Assembly (NCBI RefSeq): GCF_020463795.1
Contig: NZ_CP080025.1
Location: forward strand, 4,151,501-4,215,500
Direction: 5' to 3'
Source: Echinicola marina
Lineage (GTDB): Bacteria; Bacteroidota; Bacteroidia; Cytophagales; Cyclobacteriaceae
Length of the DNA stretch: 64,000 bases
Shown piece by piece: positions 35,837 to 45,800 of the stretch (position 1 is its first letter; each line of letters opens with the position of its first letter). The notes beneath the pieces are model-generated. The model ran no database searches, had not been told where the DNA came from, and worked only from the letters and a program-made list of their open reading frames with translations. The translations under genes were made by a program, and so were the position numbers.

Positions 35837-36712
35837 TTAAAATTTCAAAGTAGTTGGCAGGTATTTTGCCACAAGATCTTCATAGTAGGGTCTTAACTTT
35901 TTTGCATCCGGTGGGACAGGAACCTTGGAGTATAGATCATAAGGGTTGAATTTGTTCACCCAATCAAACATTTTTTTGTCATGTTCATTCATCAAGTGTT
36001 CATAGGCATTTTCTCTATGCTGGGCATAAAAAGAATGGTACCTAATCATGTATAGTGCTTCCTCTGGAAGATAATCCTTGACCATTTGGTAGAGATATTC
36101 ATCATGGCCCCAAGACATCTTTATATTGTCTAAACCACAATTTGGACTGTAAATCCCGTATTTGGTATTTAGCTCAGGGTTTTTACTATCTGGATTAGCA
36201 TCAAAGAACTCGGGAAAGACAATCTTATCAGAATGCGCACAGCCTACAGGAAAGGTGTCACCTACAACGGCCCATTGTGGTTCTCCAAATAAGCAAAGTA
36301 CTTTTCCAAAATCATGGATAAAACCCGTTAGAACAAACCAATCCGGATGTCCATCAGCTCTGATGGCCTCTGAAGTTTGTAGCAAATGTTGGAGTTGGTC
36401 AAGGTCTGTATCAGGGTCTGAATCGTCTACCAAGGTGTTCAAAAAGTCCACAGCTTCCCAGAAGCCCATTTCTTTTTTATTGAATTGTAGGAATTCATCT
36501 TCCTTTGCTTTTACAAAATCCAATGTTTGGTACTGGTGGTTCAGTCGGTAAAATTCCTTGACAGTTTCCTGTCGGCTTCCATCCTGATAATTACGGTACT
36601 CTTCTTTGGATTTATCTTCTGCAGGATCCGGATATCTGGCGATGAGATCTTTTTCCCAATCCTCAATGTTTTGGAGAGGGGAAATTTCTTTTTTGGAATA
36701 GTTAGCTTTCAC
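35837..36712 (-). CDS. myo-Inositol oxygenase
   Basis: 291 residues, close to the animal enzyme's length. It opens the ring of myo-inositol with O2 to give D-glucuronate, using a mixed-valent di-iron centre. All six predicted iron ligands are visible: H122 (GHPDWF), H133 and D134 (FIHDFGKV), H203 (WGHDEY), H226 (RYHSFY) and D259 (NPYDLYSK). The segment [12 protein letters not shown] and the late [13 protein letters not shown] are typical. It is a family mostly studied in eukaryotes but also present in some Bacteroidota. No inositol transporter or uronate genes are nearby, so the pathway is unknown here. Confidence 0.95.
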   Translation of the reverse strand: MKANYSKKEISPLQNIEDWEKDLIARYPDPAEDKSKEEYRNYQDGSRQETVKEFYRLNHQYQTLDFVKAKEDEFLQFNKKEMGFWEAVDFLNTLVDDSDPDTDLDQLQHLLQTSEAIRADGHPDWFVLTGFIHDFGKVLCLFGEPQWAVVGDTFPVGCAHSDKIVFPEFFDANPDSKNPELNTKYGIYSPNCGLDNIKMSWGHDEYLYQMVKDYLPEEALYMIRYHSFYAQHRENAYEHLMNEHDKKMFDWVNKFNPYDLYSKVPVPPDAKKLRPYYEDLVAKYLPTTLKF

Positions 36713-37075
36713 AATAGATTACAATTAATGATACATCAATTTTATTTTGAAACGCAGTGTTTAAGAGCCTGCCATTTCATTATTTAATAAATCAAGATTG
36801 GGGATATAAACTATTATGAATAACCAAATGTAAAAATAATTTGATAAAATCTACTGAGAGGGGCCAAAAACTTAAGGCTATGATAGCCTTGTTCGTTAGT
36901 AAAAGGTATGAATTTGTCAGTAAGCAAAGTAATTTTGTCAATGAAAGGAATGGATATATTTTTTATTTTCTCTTTTCAGGTTTTGATAATCTTATTTTTA
37001 CAAGTAGCTTGCAATAGTTTTGAAAGTCACTAATCAAATTTTTAAAATTAAGTTTTTTAATTAAACCAAAATCAA
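36713..37075. other. Intergenic, AT-rich, promoter region
   Basis: No gene seen. A TAGTTTTG element at 37015-37022 fits the -7 box of the following gene; no clear -33 TTTG at the right distance. Confidence 0.4.
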
Positions 37076-37405
37076 ATGAAAAATACTGTTCCAAAAGAAA
37101 CCGCCAAGAAGTGGATGAAAAAGTGGAAAAACATGGAGAAGGATTATAATAAAAAAACTCCTGTAAATGGTTTTTTAATTCCATTGATTGATTTGCAAGA
37201 GGTTATGGCAGAGCCAGGAGTAACAAATGTGAGAACCTATATAGGTATCGATGATAATGATATGGAAAAATTGCTCATAGTGGGAGTGGATGAAAATGGT
37301 AATGACATGATAGATGAAGCCAAAGGCCAAAGTATCTATGATTTCACACAACCATGTCCACCAATGTGCGGAGAGATGGCACCAGATGGACTATTAAGCA
37401 TTTAA
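37076..37405 (+). CDS. Conserved hypothetical protein
   Basis: 109 residues, no signal peptide or membrane segment. A basic N-terminal helix (KKWMKKWKNMEKDYNKK) is followed by a compact fold with PLIDLQEVMAEPGVTNVRTYIGIDDNDMEKLLIVGVDENGND. The C-terminus has QPCPPMCGEMAPDGLL with two cysteines close together, suggesting metal or disulfide binding. No family name recognised, although small proteins of this type occur in many Bacteroidota. Its stop is 21 bp before the next start, so it may open the two-component operon. Confidence 0.7.
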   Translation: MKNTVPKETAKKWMKKWKNMEKDYNKKTPVNGFLIPLIDLQEVMAEPGVTNVRTYIGIDDNDMEKLLIVGVDENGNDMIDEAKGQSIYDFTQPCPPMCGEMAPDGLLSI

Positions 37406-37426
37406 ATTTTCTTGCTAAAAAAGGAA

Positions 37427-38056
37427 ATGTATCTATATAATTGGTTAACCTATTTTCATCTCCTTTTTTACACTTTAATGGTGATCTTTGGTTGGAGGTC
37501 TTTCTTAAATGCTAAGCTTCCAACCAAAGTATTTACCGTTGTTTTTAGTTTATTGTACTTCGTACAACTGCTTTCATTGGTCTTTGCCAAGTTGGCCATA
37601 AATAATTTACTGTTCTTCCATCTTATGCTGCTTATACAGTTTATTGGCTATAACCTGTTTTATTGGTTGATCCTTCCGGCCAATAAAACCAAAAGTTTTG
37701 CCTTGGGCTTAATGTTCTTTTCAATGGCCATTATTCTGGTTGAATACTATTTGAATTGGGAAAAGCTTTACAATGTATACGGTGGCTATGGTTATTTTGC
37801 CCTGAATATTAGCTTTGTTTTCTTCTCAATTTATTATTTGGTGCATGATATCCTGAATGATCTGGCCTTGGATTTTAGGTATTTAAATTATGCCATGTTG
37901 ATTTATTCGGGGGGCAGTTCCATTATCTTTTTACTCGGGGACAAACTGGGTAATTTAGGTATCGGGGGACAAGTGCCCATTCTGATCATCAATATTGTTT
38001 TGCATCTTCTTTACCAAGTTTTTTATGCAATAGAAATATGGAAAATCAGGAGATAA
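37427..38056 (+). CDS. Multi-pass membrane protein, likely sensor partner of the histidine kinase
   Basis: 209 residues from ATG 37427, which has AAGGA just upstream; the longer frame begins with TTG 37412. About six or seven membrane segments fill the protein (WLTYFHLLFYTLMVIFGW at the start, VFTVVFSLLYFVQLLSLVF, MLLIQFIGYNLFYWLIL, and so on). The C-terminal basic KIRR faces the cytoplasm. It overlaps the kinase start by 19 bp, and kinases of this family often carry a 7TM sensor in one chain; here the sensor seems to be a separate protein. No family name; the sensor role is inference from gene coupling. Confidence 0.7.
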   Translation: MYLYNWLTYFHLLFYTLMVIFGWRSFLNAKLPTKVFTVVFSLLYFVQLLSLVFAKLAINNLLFFHLMLLIQFIGYNLFYWLILPANKTKSFALGLMFFSMAIILVEYYLNWEKLYNVYGGYGYFALNISFVFFSIYYLVHDILNDLALDFRYLNYAMLIYSGGSSIIFLLGDKLGNLGIGGQVPILIINIVLHLLYQVFYAIEIWKIRR

Positions 38057-38808
38057 CCAATTATATATTATTGGCACTGATACTGGTAATGGTACTGACC
38101 ATTATCATCATTGTTTCCATAGAATATATGCGAAAGAAGGTAATGAATGAAAAAATGTTGAATGCAGAGCTTAAGCTTAAGCATCAGACAGAGCTTTTGC
38201 ATACTGTCATCCGTTCGCAGGAAGAAGAACGCAGGAGGGTTTCTGATGCCTTGCATGATGATATAGGTTCCAAATTAACCACTTTAAAACTGAGTTTGCA
38301 TCAGCTTTTTTCCTCAGGTGAGCATGGTAAATTGGGTGAAGAACTTTTGGGGCTGTCCGAAAAGGTAGTGGACAGAACCCGGGAAATATCCCATGCCTAC
38401 TCTCCTTTGATTGTTGAAAAGTTTGGTTTGGAAGCAGGTTTGGAAGAATTGGTAGCGGATTTAATTCAAGGGGAAAAACCACAAGTGTATCTTCAATTTG
38501 ATTTCGATGAATCAAGATTGGATAAGGAAACACGCTTGATTTTATTCAGGATTTGCCAAGAACTGCTCAACAATACATTAAAACATGCCAATGCCCAGAA
38601 TTTAAGCATGTCATTAAGTACAAAGGGAGATGTCTTGGTGTTTATCTATACAGATGACGGCAGGGGAATGGACATTGAAAGTAATTCCTCTGGCATTGGG
38701 ATGCTAAATATCCGGAATAGGGTAGAGATGATGCAGGGACAAATGGATATGGAAAGTAGTGTAGGCACTGGGCTCAAGATTACCATAAAAAAAACATATC
38801 ATGGGTAA
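38038..38808 (+). CDS. Sensor histidine kinase (NarL/LiaS class)
   Basis: 256 residues. One membrane segment (about 10-28) is followed by a linker coiled coil (KVMNEKMLNAELKLKHQTEL) and the HisKA_3 dimerisation domain with phospho-acceptor H73 in RRVSDALHDDIGSKL. The HATPase_c domain has the N-box QELLNNTLKHA, the G1 box DDGRGMD and G2 IGMLNIRNRV, ending GTGLKITI. No periplasmic sensor domain is present, so the signal likely comes from the upstream membrane protein. It overlaps the response regulator gene by 8 bp. Confidence 0.94.
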   Translation: MENQEITNYILLALILVMVLTIIIIVSIEYMRKKVMNEKMLNAELKLKHQTELLHTVIRSQEEERRRVSDALHDDIGSKLTTLKLSLHQLFSSGEHGKLGEELLGLSEKVVDRTREISHAYSPLIVEKFGLEAGLEELVADLIQGEKPQVYLQFDFDESRLDKETRLILFRICQELLNNTLKHANAQNLSMSLSTKGDVLVFIYTDDGRGMDIESNSSGIGMLNIRNRVEMMQGQMDMESSVGTGLKITIKKTYHG

Positions 38809-39505
38809 AATGATAAAAATAGCCTTGGCTGATGATGAGGTCCTATTCCGGACCGTGATGAAAAAAATGCTTGAAGATACAGGGGATTATCAAGTGCTTT
38901 TCGACGTGGGAAATGGCCTTGAGCTGACTCAAAAATTGGAAGAAACAAGCAAAGGACTTTTTCCAGACTTGATATTGATGGACCTAAAGATGCCGGAATT
39001 AAATGGTGTAGAAACTACAAAGATAATTACGAAGAAATATCCGCATCTTAAGGTTGTGGCCCTTACTACCCATCAAGGTAAACCCTTTATCCTCAATATG
39101 CTCAATTTAGGGGCAGCAGCTTATATTACTAAAAGCTGTAGTCCCGAGGAAATGTTGGATACATTAAGGGAAGTCAGCCACAAGGGGTTTTATTATAGTG
39201 ATGAGGTACTTCAAGTTATCCATGAAGATTTCCATACAAAAAACGGGAAAAACAGGCTTTCCATGCTGGATGCGGGTTTTATTACCAAAAGGGAAAGAGA
39301 AGTGCTTTTGCTGCTTTGTAAACAGTACAAGACCCAGGAGATCGCCGAAAAATTATTTTTAAGTGAGCGGACAGTGGAAGGGCACAGGAATAATCTCTTA
39401 GGAAAGACCAATTCCAAGAATGTTGTGGGCTTGATTGTATATGGCTTACAGCATGGGATCATTGAGCTTTCCGATTTGGTTGATCCGCTCGGTTTTGATG
39501 AATAA
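38801..39505 (+). CDS. NarL/LuxR-type response regulator
   Basis: 234 residues. The receiver domain has the acidic pair D11/D12, the phosphorylated D61 in LILMDLKMPELNG, and a Thr/Lys switch (TTHQGKP; ITKSCSPEEML). The GerE-type DNA-binding domain covers about 165-230 (TKREREVLLLLCKQYKTQEI; LFLSERTVEGHRNNLLGK). Start at 38801 overlaps the kinase; an ATG at 38810 is an alternative. Output genes are unknown; the tail-collar gene 458 bp downstream in the same direction is a candidate. Confidence 0.94.
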   Translation: MGKMIKIALADDEVLFRTVMKKMLEDTGDYQVLFDVGNGLELTQKLEETSKGLFPDLILMDLKMPELNGVETTKIITKKYPHLKVVALTTHQGKPFILNMLNLGAAAYITKSCSPEEMLDTLREVSHKGFYYSDEVLQVIHEDFHTKNGKNRLSMLDAGFITKREREVLLLLCKQYKTQEIAEKLFLSERTVEGHRNNLLGKTNSKNVVGLIVYGLQHGIIELSDLVDPLGFDE

Positions 39506-39962
39506 GGTTTTGTTTTTGTGTAGAAAGATTTGATGTGTTCCCAGCAAAGTACTGCCATTATATAGTTTTTTAGAGGGCAAAGATTGTGGTATTAGACCAA
39601 CCAAGTATTTCTACCTGATTTGTTAAACTAGGATTTTTACGCTGTTGTAGAAGCTCATTTTCCAAGAAATTTGATTTTAACATATTAAAAAACGCTTATT
39701 TGAAATTTGTTCAAACAGGATTGTGAACAAAACTGGTTGATTTTACCAATATTTCTAAGTGCAGCCATCAATTAATCTAAGCTAGTTATTAAGTGGTGCA
39801 GAGATCAATAGGAAAAGCTTAAAAATATGATTTCGCAAAAAAAAAGTTTGGTCAGCTGTTAAATAAAATATCAAAATTAGTCAATCCGTAAATATTTGTG
39901 TATATTCAACTTAAATTTGTTAATATTTAACAATTATTTTTCATTTTTAATCAACGAATGTT
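39506..39962. other. Long AT-rich intergenic region before the tail-collar gene
   Basis: No gene on either strand. A TAAATTTG element at 39912-39919, 43 bp before the start, fits a -7 box; TTTG at 39895 is too close to be a standard -33 box, so the promoter may depend on an activator. The length suggests regulation. No tRNA or hairpin of note. Confidence 0.5.
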
Positions 39963-40511
39963 ATGTCAACAGAACCATTTATAGGCGAAGTAAAGTTGTT
40001 TGCCTTCAATTTTGCACCAAGAGGCTATTCCTTATGTGAAGGCCAAGTATTACCAATTTCTACCAATACCGCATTATTTTCCTTGATAGGGACCTATTAT
40101 GGAGGAAATGGAACCACGACCTTTGCCTTACCTGACTTAAGAGGTAGAATGCCAATAGGTCAGCATCAAGGACCTGGTTTACCTAATTACACTATAGGTG
40201 AAAAAGGAGGGACTACCAGTACAAATATTTTAACTTCTAATTTGCCAGCTCACGAACATAGTGCAGCTCCAGTTAATGTTAAAATACCGGTTTCATCCAA
40301 TCTAGCTGAAGAAAGCTCTCCAGTAGACGGTTATTTGGCTTTATCCACTTCAGAGAACTACAATAGTAATCCTAATGCTTTTTACGGAAATGTTCAGGTA
40401 TCAGGAACTACTGGAATTACCGGTGGAAATATTCCAATAAGTATAGTTAATCCTTTTTTAGCTATGAATTATTCGATAGCTACGGTGGGTATCTTTCCGA
40501 GTAGAAACTAA
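39963..40511 (+). CDS. Phage tail-collar domain protein (Mdp-type)
   Basis: 182 residues. The N-terminus FIGEVKLFAFNFAPRGYSLC and the tail-collar core PLPDLRGRMPIGQ-like stretch (FALPDLRGRMPIGQHQGPGL, 58-77) match the collar domain (PF07484) of short phage-tail fibre proteins and of bacterial 'microcystin-dependent' Mdp proteins. It ends in the family's NPFLAMNYSIATVGIFPSRN. No signal peptide. No other phage gene is near, so it is of the non-phage Mdp type that in several phyla is thought to form surface or extracellular fibres. A strong terminator follows. Transcribed just ahead of the PBP/formyltransferase pair. Confidence 0.9.
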   Translation: MSTEPFIGEVKLFAFNFAPRGYSLCEGQVLPISTNTALFSLIGTYYGGNGTTTFALPDLRGRMPIGQHQGPGLPNYTIGEKGGTTSTNILTSNLPAHEHSAAPVNVKIPVSSNLAEESSPVDGYLALSTSENYNSNPNAFYGNVQVSGTTGITGGNIPISIVNPFLAMNYSIATVGIFPSRN

Positions 40512-40520
40512 TTTTAATAA

Positions 40521-40560
40521 TACGGTCCAAAACTTTAAGGTTTGGACCGTATTCTTTTTT
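40521..40560 (+). terminator. Terminator after the tail-collar gene
   Basis: TACGGTCCAAA (40521-40531) pairs with TTTGGACCGTA (40541-40551), loop of nine, followed by TTCTTTTTTATT. It lies only 10 bp after the stop and 4 bp before the next ATG, so it may give partial readthrough. Confidence 0.85.
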
Positions 40561-40563
40561 ATT

Positions 40564-41724
40564 ATGAAAAAAGTTGGACTACTATTGCCCAGATCGACTT
40601 ATTATGCCTCAATTGGTTTTGATATGCATGAAGGACTTAAGCAAGGCCTACTTGCACAGGGGGATTGTGATATATCCGTCATATCGGAGAATATAGGATT
40701 TGGTACCGATCATCAAAAATGTTATGAGGTGGTTGAAAAGTTTTTGCTAACAGAGGAAGTGGATGTTGTTCTAGCCTATATCAGCCATAGAACAGCCCAG
40801 CTCTTAAGACCCTTGTTTAAGGCCGCCAATAAAATCTTGGTGGTTTTGGACAGTGGTGCTAATTTGCCTCAGGAATGGCCGAGTTCGACCAATACGCTAT
40901 ACCATTCCCTGCATAATTCACTCGGGAACTGGTTGGCTGGGGAAAAAGCATCACAAGTCGGTTTAAAAAAAGCTGCATCAATTACGGGATATTATGATGG
41001 GGGCTACTTGCATACTCATGCAGGTTTTGTGGGCTATACGCATTCAGGTGGTAATATTCTATTTAACCATGCTACTGGCTATAAGAAGGAAGATTTTAAC
41101 CTGACAGCACTAAAGGAGCACCTAGCATTATCACAAAGTACGGACTGTTTTCTGTCACTTTTTAGTGGAGATTATGTACAGTGGTATTTTCAGGAACTAA
41201 ACAAGCATTTTAATTCGGATGAATATACCGTAATACTTCCTCCATTTGGCTTAGAAGAATCGGTATTGTCCGAAACCTTATTTCCAAACCAAAAGATAAT
41301 GGGGGTGGCTGCTTGGAGCAAAAACTTGGGGAATAAGGAAAATAGTAACTTCATAGACCAAATGCTTCAAAACGGTAAGATTGCCAATCTATTTTCCTTG
41401 TTGGGATATGAGGCCGCATTCTTTGTAACTGTTATCATTAAGTTAATGGCAGAGAATCATCAAAATGGAAAAGAAGCATGCAAAAGCTTGATGGATATGG
41501 AATTCCAGACCCCAAGAGGTAAGGTGGTATTTCATAAGGCTACACAAACATCTATCGCTCCAATGTATCATGCGGAGGTTGTTCCAGATGAGAAGCGGAT
41601 GAGCCAGGTAAATGTAAAAGAAGAAATAGACCTTGGACAGGTTTTCGATACTTACGATAGTATGGTCAGCATCCCGTTGAATAATGCTACCTCAGGATGG
41701 ATCAACAGCTATACCTGCATATGA
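40564..41724 (+). CDS. Periplasmic-binding-protein-like (type I) protein without signal peptide
   Basis: 386 residues. The start KKVGLLLPRSTYYASIGFDM, then DVVLAYISHRTAQLLRPLF and NKILVVLDSGANLP, follows the layout of ABC-transporter branched-chain amino-acid binding proteins (Peripla_BP_6). But there is no signal peptide: the protein begins directly with the first beta strand. So it may be a cytoplasmic ligand-binding protein or be exported by another route. Its stop overlaps the next start (ATGA at 41721), so the two are coupled. No permease or ATPase gene is near, so it is not a normal transporter component. Confidence 0.75.
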   Translation: MKKVGLLLPRSTYYASIGFDMHEGLKQGLLAQGDCDISVISENIGFGTDHQKCYEVVEKFLLTEEVDVVLAYISHRTAQLLRPLFKAANKILVVLDSGANLPQEWPSSTNTLYHSLHNSLGNWLAGEKASQVGLKKAASITGYYDGGYLHTHAGFVGYTHSGGNILFNHATGYKKEDFNLTALKEHLALSQSTDCFLSLFSGDYVQWYFQELNKHFNSDEYTVILPPFGLEESVLSETLFPNQKIMGVAAWSKNLGNKENSNFIDQMLQNGKIANLFSLLGYEAAFFVTVIIKLMAENHQNGKEACKSLMDMEFQTPRGKVVFHKATQTSIAPMYHAEVVPDEKRMSQVNVKEEIDLGQVFDTYDSMVSIPLNNATSGWINSYTCI

Positions 41725-42668
41725 ATACCGCAAGAAAGATAGTGGTTTTTTGTGCCGGAAAGTCAGCCCTTCCTGCTTGCCAGGTCCTACATTTGGAGGG
41801 GTGTTTGGCGGGAGTGGTTATAGGTGGTCATGTCTCCGAATTGGAGTCTGGTTTATCTGCCATCTATGGATCATCGATCTCCCAAATTACTATTAAAAAC
41901 AAGTTTGATTTTGGTAAATTAACTAAGTGGCTCGAGCGCATTGCTCCTGATGCCCTGTTTTGTATTGGTTTCCCTTATTTGGTGCCGGAAAGTTTGTTGG
42001 AAGCTTACCCTCAAAAGTGGATCAACTTCCATATGGGCAAATTACCGGATTATCGAGGCCCCATGCCGATTTTTGAAACCCTGAAAGCAGGAGAAGAAGA
42101 AGCAGTGCTTACGATCCATTTAATGGATAAAGATTTTGACCGGGGAAATATCATTTGGGAAGAAGAGATCAAACTGGATGAGGTGGAGACTTTCGGTTCC
42201 TTAGCGGTAAAATTTGCGGAGCAGATTGCCCTAGCGGCACAAAACACCTCTCAAATGCTTCAGTTTGGCAGTGTTTTACCTTCCAGCCCCCAGCCCGATT
42301 CATCTGCCTATTGTCCTTTTCCTACCCAACGGGACACGTCGATCAATTGGGCCTATATGAATGCCAATGAAATCATACACTTGTGCCAGGCCTGTAACCC
42401 TTGGAATGGGGGAGCGGATACCGCTTGGGGAAGGACTTCATTTAAACTGATCAAGGCCAAAAAACTGATAGGAGAAAAGCATCAGCAAGCTCCCGGGACG
42501 ATATTATCAGGAACGGGGCAGGTGCATATTGCCTGTGTGGATGAAGAGGTGTTGGTCTTGGAAATAGTTAGTAGTGATTACGGAACAGAACCTGCACCGA
42601 TTTTCTTTTCTAGGGTACCGCAGTTCTCAGGGGTATTGGGAACTGAAAAGGCGATGCATTTTCAGTAG
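41721..42668 (+). CDS. Formyltransferase family protein (Fmt/ArnA-type)
   Basis: 315 residues from ATG 41721, which overlaps the previous stop (ATGA); the longer frame from 41697 is less likely. The Formyl_trans_N fold carries the catalytic set N102, H104 and D140 (INFHMGKLPDYRG; MDKDFDRGNIIWEE). A C-terminal domain like that of methionyl-tRNA formyltransferase follows (NPWNGGADTAWGR; APGTILSGTGQVHI). The usual HxSLLP is HMGKLP here. It differs enough from true Fmt that I expect an amine of a sugar or peptide as substrate, with N10-formyl-tetrahydrofolate as donor; that is inference. Confidence 0.85.
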   Translation: MNTARKIVVFCAGKSALPACQVLHLEGCLAGVVIGGHVSELESGLSAIYGSSISQITIKNKFDFGKLTKWLERIAPDALFCIGFPYLVPESLLEAYPQKWINFHMGKLPDYRGPMPIFETLKAGEEEAVLTIHLMDKDFDRGNIIWEEEIKLDEVETFGSLAVKFAEQIALAAQNTSQMLQFGSVLPSSPQPDSSAYCPFPTQRDTSINWAYMNANEIIHLCQACNPWNGGADTAWGRTSFKLIKAKKLIGEKHQQAPGTILSGTGQVHIACVDEEVLVLEIVSSDYGTEPAPIFFSRVPQFSGVLGTEKAMHFQ

Positions 42669-42805
42669 AAATAAGTACAGCAACACCGGTTAATCGTCAC
42701 TCCTGAAAAACAGATAGGGTAAAGTAGTGATCAAACCTCTGTCTATCGTCAACGATCTATTAACCTGTTTTGAAACGATAAGAACAACAATCATAAAGAC
42801 ATGAA

Positions 42806-45800
42806 ATGATGAAAAAACTTTTACTCATAGTGTTACTGCTAGGCATGCACCTATCGGTTTTAGGTCAGGTCCAGTTTTGGTCCGACGACTTTGAGGATCC
42901 CACTTCCCCTTCCAGCGGTATCCGAACACCTTCAAATAACGGGGGAAGCAGTAGTGCCTATTTTAAACGAGCTACAAACGCTGACTTAGATTTAACAACC
43001 GCATCAGATGGTAATTACTCCAACTTTCAAGGCACTTATTTTTGGGCCGGTGAAGATCATGATGGACCCTTTGCAAACGATGAACAAAATATTGTCTGGA
43101 GTGGCATTAATATTACCGGAAAAACAGGTATTACTTTTAAAGGCTTATTTGGCGCACAGTCCACTAATGATGCCTTTGAGAATGTCCTTGCCGGGTATTC
43201 TCATTCGGATTATGTTATTGTAGAATATAGCATCGATGGTGGAATTTATGTACCTCTGATCTCTTTCTATTCAACAACTGACATAGAAAACAAAAAGCTT
43301 TACGAAGACACTAACAATGACGGGATAGGTGACGGAACTTTATTAACAAAAAGTTTCCAAGAATTTAGTAAATCCATATCCGGAACCGGAAATCAACTTA
43401 CCATCCGCCTGAGAGCTTATTCAAATAATACTTTCACTGAAGAATGGGCCGTGGATAATTTCAGGTTATCGGCTACCGAATCGAATGCCGCCCCTACCGC
43501 TACCGCTCCTTCAGTACCCTCCGTGGAGGAGGATGATACCAATGTGGCCTTATCCAACGATATCCAGATCAGCGATGCGGATGGAGATGGCCAAACGGTG
43601 ACCTTTACCATTACCGGGGGAACCCTGACGCTGGGGACTTCCGGGATTACTTTCGGTGGTGGAATGAATGGAAGCAGTAGTTTCACCGCTTTAGGCACCC
43701 TGGCCAATATCAATGCCGCCTTGGATGCCGCTACTTTTACACCTACTCCTGATTTATATGGCCCCGGGGTAGCGACCATTTCTTTTATTTCCAATGATGG
43801 TACGGATAACTCCAATACCGCTTCGGTTACCTTTGATATTGCTGGGGTAAATGATGATCCTACCATCATAGGTTTACCATCCTCTATCACGGTAGAGGAA
43901 GATGCGACTGAGGATCCTTTTGATATTTCAGCAGCCACCATCGGCGATATCGATGCGGAAAGTGGGGAGTTGACAATAACACTGGAAGCTACAGGAGGAA
44001 TATTTGATATAGCGGCCGGTACAGGAATCACCATAACAGGTCATATGTCTGGTTTATTAACACTGACGGGTAATTTGACGGACTTAAACAATTATATAAA
44101 TAGCCCAAGCAATATCTATTTTAGACCAGATGCCAATCTTAATGGAAATGGAGCCGCTTCCGTGGAAGTGTCCATAAACGATAATGGGAATACCGGATCC
44201 GGGGGAGGAAACGATATAGCCATCGGGACGGTCAGCATTGATATCACCCCTGTAAACGATGCGCCTACCGCAAGCGGTGTAGCCATTAGTGGTACATTGA
44301 CCGTTGGTGAAGAGCTGAATGGTACTTATACTTATGCGGATGTGGACAATGATGCGGAAAGCGGATCCACCTACCAATGGTACCGGGCTGACGACGATGG
44401 TGGAACCGGTAAAACCGCTATTACCGGAGCGGAAAACCAAGATTACACCCTCCAGGCCGCAGATCAGGGCAAATATATTAGCTTTGAAGTGACACCCAAT
44501 GACGGTACCCTTGCAGGAACCGCGGTAGAGAGCGATTTGGAAGGCCCTGTAAAAATCGGACAGACCATCACTTTCCCAAGTATTCCTACAAAAACTTATG
44601 GAGATGCTTCCTTTACCTTAGGTGATGCACAGACCGATCAGGGCTTGACCGTAACCTATACATCAGATGACCCCACAGTAGTGGACATCACAGGAAACCA
44701 AGCGACCATTTTAACGGCTGGATCTACCCAAATTACCGCCACCCAGAGCGGGGACGGGACAACCCAAGCTGCCACGCCAGTGGCCCATACGTTAACCGTA
44801 AATCAGGCTACTTTAACGGTAACCGCCGATGACCAAAGTAAAGTCTATGGTGAAGCTGACCCAGCCTTGACGGTTAGCTATGACGGATTTGAAAATGGGG
44901 ACGATGAAAGCGATCTGGGTGGCACACTCAATGTGAGCCGAGCAGCCGGAGAGGATGTCGGCGACTATGCCATCAACGCTTCCGGCCAGACTTCAGCCAA
45001 TTATACCATCAACTATGTGGCAGGAAACCTGGAAATCACATCAGCTACTTTAACGGTAACAGCCGAGGATAAATCCAAAGTCTATGGTGAAGCTGACCCA
45101 AGTTTAACAGTCAGTTATGCGGGCTTTGTCAATGGAGATGATGCAACAGCCTTGGGCGGCACATTGGATTTAAGCAGAGCAACTGGAGAGGATGTCGGCA
45201 ACTATGCGGTTATGGCATCGGGCTATAGTTCATCGAACTATATGATCAGCTATGTAGAAGGCAACTTTGAGATTACGCAGGCAGCCTTGACAGTAACCGC
45301 CGATGATAAGTCTAAGGTTTATGGTTCCACTGATCCAGGATTGACCGTTAGCTATGCAGGTTTTGTGAACGGTGATGATGCAACAGCCTTGGGCGGCACA
45401 TTGGATTTAAGCAGAGCAACTGGAGAGGATGTCGGCAATTATGCGGTTATGGCATCGGGCTATAGTTCATCGAACTATACGATCAGCTATGTAGAAGGCA
45501 ACTTTGAGATTACGCAGGCAGCCCTGACAGTAACGGCCGATGATCAGAGCAAGGTTTACGGAGCAGCCGATCCAAGTCTAACAGTAAGTTATTCGGGATT
45601 TGTGAATAGCGATGATGAAACTGTCTTGGGCGGCACACTGGATGTAAGCCGAACTGCCGGAGAGGATGTAGGTAACTATGCGATTACCGCTTCTGGTTAT
45701 ACATCCGGTAACTATACGATCAGCTATGTGGATGGAAACTTTGAGATCACGCAGGCAGCCCTGACAGTAACGGCCAATGGCCAAAGCAAGGTTTACGGTG

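Noticed and set aside
39963-40511. Prophage call on the basis of the tail-collar gene
   Set aside because: No capsid, terminase, portal or lysis genes anywhere near.
43417-44034. Minus-strand frame of 205 residues opposite the adhesin N-terminal modules
   Set aside because: Low-complexity Val/Pro/Ser sequence, antisense of beta-module coding; no start or promoter.
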